This document shows positions 11,924 through 23,000 of a DNA stretch of 64,000 nucleotides, piece after piece (within the stretch, counting starts at the first letter, position 1; every line of letters starts with the position of its first letter). The notes beneath the pieces are model-generated. The model saw only the letters and a list, made by a program, of their open reading frames with translations, had not been told where the DNA came from and did no database searches. The stretch comes from Paraspadella gotoi (Eukaryota > Chaetognatha): NCBI GenBank assembly GCA_051294375.1, contig CM119263.1, forward strand, positions 8,025,935 through 8,089,934, written 5' to 3'. The position numbers and the translations under genes are program-made.

Positions 11924-13916
11924 CGATGATGATGATCTACCGAGAAGATTGTAATAGTCATTTCTTTAAAATTTTTACAGTTGCAACAGTGTCTCGCGGA
12001 TCCGGCCGCCGCCGCTGCCACGGCAGCTGCAGCAGCCAACGTGGCCAGCGAGGCTTTTGGGTTCAGCCCGAACGAGGAACAGAATCCTGGTGAGAGGAAT
12101 TTATTTTGATAATGCACTCAGGCTTACGGAATGTCTACTGTCTTGTCTTGTTTGTTTTTTTGTTCATTGTCTCAAATCGCATTTTTTCCTCACGACAGAT
12201 TTCTCGATGGGCGATGGAATGTCGTCCGGCGATAACCCAACTTCCGACGCCGACAAATCCGCTTCCGCCCAAAGCGGCGCCGACAAATCGAACGCGGAAT
12301 CGACGGCGCAGAAGGGAAACGAGGAATACCTCAAATACGTCGGCCAAAGCGTAGCCGCCATGTTGGATCCGCTCGGCATCGACGTCTTGGTAAGAGTCTG
12401 CTTGACATCTCCCGTTACCACGGTTTTCGTTTTGAATAGTTGATTGAATTTGATTGATTGAATTTTATTTGTTTATTTTTTTTTGGTTTATTGATAGATT
12501 TATTGATTAATATAACAGTTTTTTAACATTTTATTTCTCTGTTCAAATCCTAGATCGACGTTGAGACTCCAGCCGGGCGTCGCGAAAAAGCCGCGGAAAC
12601 AAAGAAGAAAAACGAGGAAGAAACAAGCATGGAGGCCGACGTCGCTAAAGTAACCAATCAATTGTATTTTGAATATTTTATTTTGTTGCAAGTGCATTAC
12701 CTTCTCGATTGTTTTTTCATAAATCGTTATTAAAAAAAAAAGGAATTATTTCGCCAGTAGGATTGCCGACGACTCTAAAACTGCCCTTTATGGCAACGGG
12801 AGGATAGCCTGTGATACCGGGGCGCGGGGTATCTCACCAACTGGCGTAGGGGCTGCGGACCCTCAGTGACCGCCTCCTGTCACTGGCATGTTTATACCGG
12901 CACCGTCACATTTAAGCCAGAACGGGATACCCGGGATTGAACCCGGGACGCACGGATGGAATGAGATGATTTAGCCTGCTCAGCCAATGAGACGAGGCTG
13001 AGGACGGACAGCAGGGAGGCAGCTTTAAGTCTTGCTGCCACACCTTCTCCTTTTCCATTTCAGGTGACGACCGAAGTCTCGAAATTGACGACCACCGACT
13101 CCGAAACTGGACAGGCTACAACGTCTACAACGACAACGACAACAACGACAACTGATCCCGATGTCGCCGTCGCCGGCGCCAACGACGATGACGACGACGA
13201 GGTGATGCTGGAAGACGGCGCCGCCGCTACCAGCGACGCCGCGGCGAAGGACTCCAGCGATGACGAGTGGCACGTTATCCCGCCGGCGATGACGCCCGCT
13301 TATTCCGAGAAAGCGGGCAAGGGAAAAGGTGAGGCGGGGGAAGAGGAAAAAGGTGGGTCGGGCAAAGGGGGAAAGGTTGAGGCGGGCCAATGAAAAGATA
13401 AGGCGGGCATACGGGCGAAAATTAATGAAGAAATTCGATTAACCAAAACGAGGCCGATTATTAGTTTTTGAATAAGAATGTTGGGTTATTTTTAATGATT
13501 TTATGAGTTTAAGATAAGGTTGGTTCGTTTTTAATTTTAGCTGACTTGTATTTGTCCATTTTTTAGGCGCAATCCCCAAAGGAAACAAATCTAATAACGA
13601 AAGCCCAAACAAAAAGGGGCTACCACCCCACGTGGCCAAGAGCCTTTATCAGGTATTGTCATTCATCGGAAATAAAATTTGAACCTTATTTTAATTATAA
13701 TAAAGACTGACTTTCGGAACCAATTATTTATATTTTCTTCACACATTCGCTAACATTTTTTTTTCTTTATTTCATCGCCAGATGCAGTCGATGGGGTTCA
13801 GCAACGAAGGCCATTGGTTGGAACGACTCCTGTTGGCCAAAGACGGAAACATCTCGATGGCACTGGACGCCATCAACCCGAACAAGCCGGCAGCGGGCCA
13901 CGCCCATCACCAGTGA
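9997..13916 (+). CDS. SQSTM1: p62/sequestosome-1 (Ref(2)P) selective autophagy receptor
   Basis: Cytosolic adaptor that binds ubiquitinated cargo, polymerises, and attaches it to Atg8/LC3 membranes. Exons: 9997-10171, 10270-10364, 10547-10934, 11080-11194, 11592-11826, 11981-12089, 12199-12389, 12554-12649, 13064-13328, 13567-13652, 13782-13916; these total 629 residues. PB1 domain at about 2-100 with basic VKAFLY and acidic OPCA cluster [21 protein letters not shown] zinc finger at 205-250 (CDGC, CMDC, CSAC, HSEH). A His-Gly-Pro repeat at about 284-310. A conserved p62 segment [20 protein letters not shown] at 417-436. An acidic LIR motif (SSDDEWHVI) at about 533-540. A C-terminal UBA ([17 protein letters not shown]). 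The ATG abuts an acceptor (TCACAG|ATG). An upstream exon 9284-9331 could add 16 in-frame residues beginning MNSSRASSS. Confidence 0.93.
11439..11451. other. assembly gap (13 N) in a p62 intron
   Basis: Thirteen Ns in a pyrimidine-rich intron between the ZZ exon and the His-Gly-Pro exon. No coding sequence appears to be missing, because the phase carries across (AG|G). Confidence 0.95.
11877..11937 (+). repeat. (GAT)n trinucleotide repeat
   Basis: About 19 GAT/ATG units in the p62 intron 11827-11980. Confidence 0.9.
12755..13012 (-). mobile_element. tRNA-derived SINE in a p62 intron
   Basis: On the minus strand it reads a Pol III A box (TTGGCTGAGCAGG), about 45 bases later a perfect B box (GGGTTCAATCCC), then a body GCCAGTGACAGGAGGCGGTC followed by ACTGAGGGTC. 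The same body recurs at 28.7-30.3 kb and, diverged, at 58.7 kb. Full length is about 250 bases. Confidence 0.75.
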
Positions 13917-14587
13917 ACAGTTTTTTCGATCGTGAACATGGAAAAGTGAACAAAATGGACATTTTAAAGTCTTGCTTTCAAGGGATTAACTATTTTATCA
14001 CTTTGCCGTGGTGGTTGGAATTATGATATCCCCTAATTTGATTTGTCACAAATTGTCTTTTTAAGCGTCACCGTCATCAATCAATCTGTCCCGATTTAAG
14101 AAAGCTATATTATTTTTCTTACCTTCGCTTGTAGTAGATTTATGTGTTTCATAGGCTTAGATTTGTAAACATTACGCAAACCAAGTTCGTTGTCTGTCCT
14201 AGTCTTTGCTATCACAGTGATGTAATCAATTCTTGAATTTTACGTTTTACTCCAGATAAACATTGGAGGATTTTTAGATTTGCTTCACTCTATCCTTACT
14301 AATAGTGAATGTATGAATCGAGTATTAATAAAATAATAAAAAAAACCATTGTGTTGTATTCTAAAACTTTTCTTCATTTCTGGTAACGAACGATGGCGGC
14401 CAATTATTAATTTTACGCATTTATACCATTTATATCATCAAGAAATTAAGCTTCTGCATTAGTTTTGATGATTATTTGATCGGATCGTTCGTCAGTTTAG
14501 TCATCCTAGTCTAAACAAGACTGATTGTCGAGAAAGAGAAATTTAATATCCAACTAATTATCCGACAAAAAAAAAAATCAATAAATC
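13917..14587. other. 3' flanks of convergent p62 and protease genes
   Basis: AT-rich untranslated or intergenic sequence with no further gene. It contains the p62 poly(A) signals at 14327 and 14335. Confidence 0.7.
14327..14340 (+). terminator. poly(A) signals of the p62 gene
   Basis: Two AATAAA hexamers (14327-14332, 14335-14340), followed within 20 bases by a GT-rich stretch (TGTGTTG), about 410 bases after the stop codon. Confidence 0.65.
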
Positions 14588-16486
14588 TCATTGGATGTGA
14601 CGTTGAATCCACCCGAGGAAAGGCTCCACCCTGTAGTATCCGCTGGGAAGAAGTAGACAGTGTGGTTCGGAGGCGAAATGAGCCACGCCGACGACCACGA
14701 ACCTATCGCCTCTTTTGACCACGAGAGGGCCACCGCTGTCACCGCCGCAGGCTCCGTAACTGCGTCCGTCTGAGAGAAAAGGACGGTGGACAAGGAGGGA
14801 AGGGTTGCGAAGTTGGAAGACGGTTGAGTCAACACTCTCCATCTTTGGACTTGACAAAAATATTTTTTTTACCAGTATGTCCGAAACAATAGATGTTGTC
14901 GTTAAAGGCGACGTCTGTTCATGAAGTAAAAATATAATTATTTTTTTAATTACTATTTCCTTTTTATTTATCTTAGCAAACAGGTATAAAATAGTAGTTA
15001 CCTCTCGCTTGAAATATTTTCTCCCACTTGGCTCTGCATTCGCTCAATTTCCAAATCGGTCCCGCTGTTTCAAGAAGAAACAAACAAAAAAACAACGCGT
15101 TAATTGGTTGGCTTCTTAGTGAAATGATATACAACATGCTTATTACAATTATGTTGCTGCTTAATTCGCAGGCGGCGTTTTGAACTCACCCGCTTGCTGC
15201 AAAAATCTCGGTTTGTTGGCGCGATTCTTCGTCTTGCTTGTGAAGCCGTAACCAGAGATGAAGCCCATTTCCCCTACGATAAACGTATTGGCGTAATATG
15301 ATCAAAATTTACGATCTTTAATTATATTATTATTCGTACCTTCAAAAGTTTCTCCTTTATTAGGCAGGCAAACCGGCCTCACGTATTTGGTTATTTTGGC
15401 CGGTTGTTTTAACTAAAAACAAGTATGTAGCAAAATTAAACACACATCTGGTAAAAAAAATATTTTTCTAGAAATTTTTTAAATGTTAAAATCTACGACT
15501 TTCATGTCACCCTGATGAGAGCAATGTCATTCAGGTTGAAGCCTTCCTTTTGAGCGCCTTCCACGTAATTTTCGTGAATGACAATTTTGTCCACATCGAG
15601 TCTTTGCTCTCCGGACTCTGGCATGTACTGATCACGGTCGCCTAACATCACTCTGAAAAAAACAGTGCAACCATCAGTATTAAACAAGGGATTAGTTTAG
15701 CGTGACAGACACTTTCCCGTAAGAGCAATCCAAACAACAGTAATTTGAATGATAGAAAAATCGCAACGCCAGTATGAATGCCGTGCTGTCAGATTAGTAC
15801 GAGAATCATATCAGCGATTACGCGAATTTCGAAGGGTCCTTGGTCGCCTTGAAACAGTGCGCTGCAGTAAGAATCCATCTGTCATTTAGCAGTGATCCGC
15901 CGCACAAATGCTGAAAAGTGCTGAAGGAGAAAAAAAAATCAGGTTCAGCAATTCGCGAAGATTCACTTACCTAAATCTTTAGCAATATTCGATCCTTACA
16001 CATCGCCCATGAATCTGACTTTCGTTTTAAGTCCCGCCTGCCAAGGCCACGCCCCTTCCGGCGCGATCTTCCCGCCGACGACGAAAGGCTCCACCGCGTC
16101 GGCCGCGTCCGTCAAAAGCGCCGCCTCGCTTTCCTCAGGATGAAGCTGAGGAAAAGGGAGATTAAACAAAAGAACAGCGCTCTATTTTAATTCTTACTTC
16201 TCGATCCTCACCTTTCTTTGCGCGGTTTCGTAGTCGGCGGTGAGTTGGGCCAAGGAGGTGAGGCGGAACCTCGGATCTTCGAATCCTCTCTTCTCGGAGT
16301 AGCTGATGACGCGATCTCCGCAAGCATCCCCTTGTAAAAAAAAATAAAGAAAAAAAAGAAGAAAAAAATAAAGTAATAAAAAAAAAGGCAAAACAATTTT
16401 AAAAAGTCGAAGACAAAGACAGAAATTGAACTTACCTTCGCTGAGAAGCGAACCGAAAATAAAAAGGAGGGACGTCAAAAACAAAT
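14588..16486 (-). CDS. secreted chymotrypsin-fold (S1) serine protease zymogen
   Basis: Extracellular endopeptidase. Exons in gene order: 16486-16436 (ATG and one base lie in the adjacent gap), 16330-16212, 16145-16000, 15920-15822, 15652-15511, 15412-15340, 15273-15190, 15064-15002, 14914-14588. The signal peptide [17 protein letters not shown] precedes an ~85-residue propeptide with few cysteines and no clip domain. The mature chain starts [18 protein letters not shown]. The triad is complete: His in LTAAHC, Asp in NDIALIR, Ser in [10 protein letters not shown]. The residue six before the Ser (chymotrypsin 189) is Gly, so trypsin-like Arg/Lys specificity is unlikely; chymotrypsin- or elastase-like cleavage is inferred. 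The P1 residue before VVGG is Phe, not Arg. The last exon reads through only if one A of an A8 run near 14865 is removed; the total is then exactly 368 codons plus stop, which suggests a sequencing error. Confidence 0.88.
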
Positions 16487-16676
16487 NNNNNNNNNNNNNN
16501 NNNNNNNNNNNNNNNNNNNNNNNNNNNNNNNNNNNNNNNNNNNNNNNNNNNNNNNNNNNNNNNNNNNNNNNNNNNNNNNNNNNNNNNNNNNNNNNNNNNN
16601 NNNNNNNNNNNNNNNNNNNNNNNNNNNNNNNNNNNNNNNNNNNNNNNNNNNNNNNNNNNNNNNNNNNNNNNNNNNN
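16487..16676. other. assembly gap (190 N), true length probably about 55 bases
   Basis: The gap hides the protease start codon and core promoter. The inverted copy bridges the same flanks at 26313-26367 with only about 55 bases. Confidence 0.85.
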
Positions 16677-17070
16677 ACTGTCGCTGGAAGCTTATCTATT
16701 TTTTGATACAAGGACTTGTTTTGTTTCATTTTAATCAAATCTGTCACTTTTTTCTCCACGAATCTTCATTAAAAAAGAAAACCAAGGAAAAAAAATATTG
16801 ATAAAATGGCTCGCGAGAATTAAATCGCTTTTTAATGAACAAAAAAAAATTGCGCTAATACATATGTACATTGATAAAAAAAGATCATAGGTTAAGGTGA
16901 AAGCAGTAATTACAATTATTTACATATTAAACACCTATTTAACTTTTAACAGTCGTCATTCAGAAGAACTTAATTCATTTTAAAAGGACCGAGTGATTGT
17001 CCGAAGTTTCTCTTCAAGCACGCCTCATGACAGAGAGACAACTTCACCAACCACACTTCCCATTTCCGTT

Positions 17071-20000
17071 TCAAGAGTCTCCACGACGCAGAAACTCTTT
17101 GACGTTCTCGTTTTCGTCCAGGCCTTCGAACTCTTCGTCCGCCGTCGGCTCCTCCAGCACGATCTTCGGCACACTCGTCCAACCGCTCGTCGACGCTGCC
17201 GTCGAACCTCGGAAGCGAGAAGCGTCTTCAGTCGAGGCAGCGTAGCTGCAGTCTGCCGGCGTTGCGGAGGCATTGGCTGCGGCGGCCTTGGTTGAGAAGC
17301 AGCGCTGCGAAAAAATAATTTTTACATTGTTTTGAGTCGTATACTTCAAAACTCAAAAACAAATTCAAATCTTTATATTCGAGTTAACTCATTATAAAAA
17401 TTATCTGCGTAAGTATCCATTTTATTTAATTCTGAATCATAAAAAGTTAAAAAAGACTCAACAGCATCTCCATTGAGAAAAATTATGACAGCGGATCTCT
17501 TCTTACCTCGATGCATCGGATTGGAAAAAATATGGCGCACTGATGGCCATCAACGATCAGGCGAAGTAAAATGTGGCGTTGTAATTTTGGTGAGATGTCG
17601 TAAACGAATCCTGCCGAACGAGAAAACAGAATCAAACTTTTTTGGTGAAAGTTATTTTCAGTAATCTTTTACTATAAAAATTAGATTTACGAGTCACAAA
17701 GTGTAAGTATTTAATTTTCTTAGTGATTTTTTTCCCAAATCTCACACTGGCACTCCAGCCAATTCTCCCTCACCAGCCATAGGGGCTCCGATAATTGTGG
17801 CGATGCCCTGGAACAACGAAAGCAGGCCAAACGAACTGGCCAATCTTTCCAGACCCAAAATGTCAGCCAGAATCGGGGTTCGAAGAGAGATAAAGATGGC
17901 TGTCAAAAACAAACCCGGGAAAAAGTGGGAAAAAAATTAAGAATATTTTTGTTTTTTATAGAAAAAACCTAACTAACATAATCTAATATTAATAATATAG
18001 AATAACTCAACCCTGATAAGAATGAACAAGAACTGAAATTATGTTAACTGCACGCCAAACTATAATTGCTATAACCCCGCATAACGACTTTCTAGCAACA
18101 AGGGAACCTGCAAAAGAAATTGATAAAGGGGTCCGAAATTTCTTAGCACGGCCCTGAGATTCAAAAGACCGTAATTACCTATGCACAACCCGAACACGAC
18201 TCCGTAAATGATTAAACTGACGTAAGTCGTGCAGAATGGAACCAAAATGGTAGCCACGCCCCCTGGAAACAAAAGAAGCAGAATCTGACGTCGTTGATAG
18301 CGAGTGGACAATGAGATGTCGCTTTTATGTACTTATTTTTTTATGTTTTTCATATATTTGATAAATTAATTGACCGATAAAGAGGGCAGCGCTGTTGAAG
18401 TAGAGTTTATCGGTGCAGGGAAGATCGGCGATGAATCCTGAGCCGATTCGGCCAACAGTGTTTGCTATTCCCATCACCTGAAGCGTCGAGTTTCGATGGA
18501 TTAATTATTAAACATTTTTTTAAAGGTTTTTAACGTCCCAAAAACTTTCTCATAAAGGCCGAATTAATTCTTGCTGGTAAAGATTTTAACCTGAATGATA
18601 AAATCTCCTTCGGCTTTACCCAGATTAATTTCCCCGGCGTAACTCGGAACGTAGAAAAAAGGGATGAAAAATCCTNNNNNNNNNNNNNNNNNNNNNNNNN
18701 TCATCAGCGAACGAAGTTTTAATATTAATAATTAATTATATTAACATTAAGGACTAATTTCCTGCATTTTCAACCGACTACTTCCTTCTCACACGGACCG
18801 TCATGCTTAGAAAGCTGGAGACGCAAATGATGCAGAAGACCGGACTCTTTGAACAGCGTCCACGGTCCATACATGATCATCAATGTCGCGTTAAGGCGTT
18901 CGACATCAGGGCCGCAGAAAGTCCGGGTTGAGCCGTGACTTGAAAAACGTGAGTAATTCTGCAAAGAAATTCGTCGCTACCATTCAAATTGGGATTCCTG
19001 TATCGAAGAGAGCCTGACTGAACAATAGGTCAATTCTGGCAAAATTCGTCCATTCAAATTGGGATTCCTGTATAATCAAAGAGAGCTGACTGAAAACACG
19101 TAATACATGCACAAAATTCCAATTCTAAAATTGCATTCAACAACAAGAGAGCGAGAAAAAGAAAACTCGTAAGCCCAGGCATTAAGCTACATCCTTTAAT
19201 CTCACATTCAAAAGAACAGAGGCGAAATCTCGTGAGGCAGCCTATAAGTCCGCCCTAATCCATTAGCGCCTGGGACCGCATGAGTTGAGGGACATCGATT
19301 GCTGACAGATCGTCTGGTGACGTCCCTTGACTCCCTGTAAGGGGAGTTCCTACGCTAGGAATTGATGATGGCTCCCCGACGAAGTAGAGTTCGCGACGGG
19401 ATGGTGACTCGAGACGCATCCTCGACAGATAGAAATTGAAGGGTAGTCCTAAGAGAGATTAGAAAATTGTAGTAGTAGCCTGATGCAGAATTTGGACCCC
19501 CGCAGGTAGTTGATGAGACATGATCCTAAGTAGAGCGCTAAGTGAAAGATAGAAATTGAGGTTAGTCTGCAAGCAATGAATTGCGGTACATTGGAGAGAG
19601 ATGTAGAAATTGAGGTAATAGTTGTAATGAGCATAAATAGAACATTGAGGTAGGTTGAAGAGAATTTAGAAAATTTTCGTAAGTGCTAAAGGAAGATAAT
19701 GAGAGTTGAGAGATTAAGAAATTGAAGGTAGTTCGAATAGATTAGAAATTGGAGAGTTGAGCAGGAGTATTAGAAAAAGAGGGATGACTTTTTAAAATAT
19801 ATGTTGATTTCCCTCTTCAGGCCGCAGGGCATATCTATTATAAATCTAGGGGAAACAAGAATCGCCTAATTCGTTATTAAAAAAGGTAAAAATACATCAC
19901 GTCTAGGATGTTTCAATTAGGTACATTGCGTTTTTGTTCTTAGGTTAGTAAAAGTCATTAATGATAGAATATCCAGCAAAAAAAAAAAAAAAAAGAGTTT

Positions 20001-23000
20001 GGTTTAACTGAGATGATGAAAAATAGGATATGGCAATAAGATTTAAAATTTAAGAAAAATGGTTCAAATTATAAAAAGGTTGCGTCTTTTTCAAAGAGAT
20101 GTCGTCTACCCTCTGCTTCGTCGTCAGATCGCCGCCTCCGACATTTGCGCGACACCCAATGACTTTCGCTCACTGACTCGTCCCCAGTCTTCGTCAACGC
20201 CTCCGCCGCCGTCGCGCCCACGCCTCGCGCACGCCGCCCCCGCCAACCGTCCCTCGATTCCCAGGGATTCCCCTAGAAAAATCCCGTCGGGTCGTGCTTC
20301 GAGGCGGCGTGGGTTGGAAAGACGTTTGTGGCGACGAGTGATGTCCCAGCTTCGGAGATTTTTTGAATCTCCTCGTCGACTGATGTTTCTGGAAATCGAT
20401 GACATGATGGAGAGGGTGAGAGAGAAGAGAGGAAGAGAGAAGAGAGAGAAAGAACGAATTACTGGAAATACTATGATCAGCTATTTTTTTAATCTATGTG
20501 GCACCTCCTGCTTTTGATATCTTGATCCATGATTTGTTGGAACCCGGTCGGATTGCTGGCGCGAGCTCTGCAGTGAGCCAAGAAACGAGTGTAACCATAA
20601 TAAGCCAAATTAGGTGAAATTTTGGAAAATATCCGATGATAATTAATCATTTGTCGCGTGGTATATTCACACCATCACACGTTCCATCGCCGTTCAGCCC
20701 AATACCTAGTTTGCTTCATGAGGGGGAACACAACCATCCCAGGCGTCCGTGTTTTCATCCACAGTCCTAACGATTCATCTACGTTGGCAAAGCGCAACCG
20801 TCCTGGGTACCGCGTTACTGAGGGTCGGAAGCCTCGAGTGACGGCTGTTGCCATCATATTCATTAATTAATCATGCTATAAAAAGTTATTGCAAATTTTT
20901 GGATGGGTTTTTTTTTTTTCCAAATAAAGAATATAGGATTGACCAAAAAACTTTACTACCGCGTAATTGGTTGATCCAGAGATTTGTTCGATTTTTTTAA
21001 AATTAAGAAATTGGCCTTGATTGACCTGATTCAGCTGAAAAAGCATTAGTGAATAAGAATTTGGGGGAAAAATGGAATGAAAGAAAAAAAGGTTATTATG
21101 AATATTATCATTTTGTTTATTAAGCTATTTTTTCAGTCACCACGTTTTTGTCGTTGGTTATCAATAACTCACCCCACGTAAGGTTTTTCGATCGTTGCCA
21201 CCGTATCTCTCCCAGTTGATCGCGTTGACTTCGCTAACACTTACACCAGCAAGCGTGAAACGTTCGGTTGAGCCGAATTCCCCCCGACTGAGTTGCCCTG
21301 ACCCGCTCCCTGCCCTGCCGGGGAAATTAGATGGTTCCTTGAATCGAGAAGCCCGAGGAAAGAAGAGAGACAGACCCGACTTACGACCGTATTACACCGA
21401 GGAATGTCTCCACTGGGGATTTTTTATGATTCTTTTTTTTATTGAACAGATAGACAACCACCAGATATAAAACAAAAAAGCATAATCGCAAACCAAGTAG
21501 TGCGACTCGTCAGACCGACGCCGAGACCACCAAACACGGTGAAACAATCTAAACATAAGTTAATCGAGTCAAACGCGGATCACTTGGAAGAGATCGGGGC
21601 AGTGCCGGATCGAAACCTTCACATGTAATGTTGAAGTTTATTAGAATAACAAACGACAAATAACAACACGTATAGATCCACTGAGGATATTACAAAAAAA
21701 AATAAGTAAAAGAAAAAATACGGTAAGATAACATCTTGAAACTGACAAAAATAATTACATACAAAAAATGATAATATTCATAATAACCTTTTCATTCAAT
21801 TCCCATTTATTACCCACCCATTTCCTATTCACATAAATTGTTATCACTGACACTCCAATCATAGATAGGCCAATGCTTAATTTTAAAATCGAACAAATTC
21901 TCTGGATCAAACCAATCTTCAAGGTAGTAGTTTTTGTGTCAATCCTATAATATCCTTTCATCTTTTGGAGAATAAAACCCCAAAATTGCAAACTTTTTAG
22001 CAGATTAATAATTACATGAATAATGGGATGGCAACAGCCGTCAACTGAGGGCTAATCCGACCCTCAGTAAACTGCGAGTTACTACTGAGGACGTGCGCTT
22101 GCACAATCGTAAGAGTGAAGTCGTAGGACTGTGCGAATGCTAACACGACGCCTGGGAATGAAGTGCTTGTTTCCCCCTATGAGCCAATAGTATTGTGGCC
22201 TGAACGCAGCATGGACGTGACGGTGGTGTGAATATTACCCACCACAATGATTAATTATCATTCGATAATTTTCAAAATCATTATTTTGCTTATTATGCGT
22301 TTACACTTCTCTTTCTTGCTCTACGCAGAGCTCCCGCCAAGAGCAACTCGGACCGGGTATCCAACAAATCATTGCGATCAATATCAAAACCGAAGGGTGG
22401 CCACAATAGATTAAAAAATAATAGGTCCTGATCAATTTATTCAGTTAATTCGTTCTTTCTCTCTTTTCTCTCTTTCTCTTTCCTCCTCTCTCTCCAATCC
22501 CTCTCCATCATGTTCATCGATTTCAACATTCATCAGTCGACGAGGAGATTTCAAAATCTCCGATAGTGGACATCCACTCGTGGCCACAACGTCTCCAACC
22601 ACGACGCCCTCGAAGCACCGACCCGCGATTTTCGGGGAATCCTCGGGAGAACCGTTGGCGGCGCGGCTGATGGCGCGACGCGCGGCAAGGGATAGGTGGC
22701 GGTCAGGAAACGGCTGCGCGTATCGGCGGCGAGGCCGGGGAGGGGCTAGAACGACACTTGACGAAGACGGCGACCGGAGGTCAATGGAGCCGAACAGTAA
22801 TTGGTATTGTCGCAAAATGTCGGAGGCGCGCGATCGGACGACGGAAGCAGAGGGGAGAGACCGACATCTTCTTTTTGAAAAAGAGACAGGTCACTTTTTA
22901 TACTTGACCATTTTTTTTAATTTTAAATAATCTTAAATTGCCATATCCTTTTCATCATCTCCAGTTAACCACAAACTTCCTTTTTTTTTTTTTTTTTTTA

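Noticed and set aside
12900-12960. A functional tRNA gene at the B-box match
   Set aside because: No cloverleaf with paired acceptor stem could be formed, and the sequence continues into a repeat body shared with other copies, so it is a SINE head.
20059-22930. Arg/Pro-rich ORFs in the palindrome centre (20059-20517, 22441-22930)
   Set aside because: The same block at 29490-29840 is broken by indels in every frame, and the frames differ between copies.
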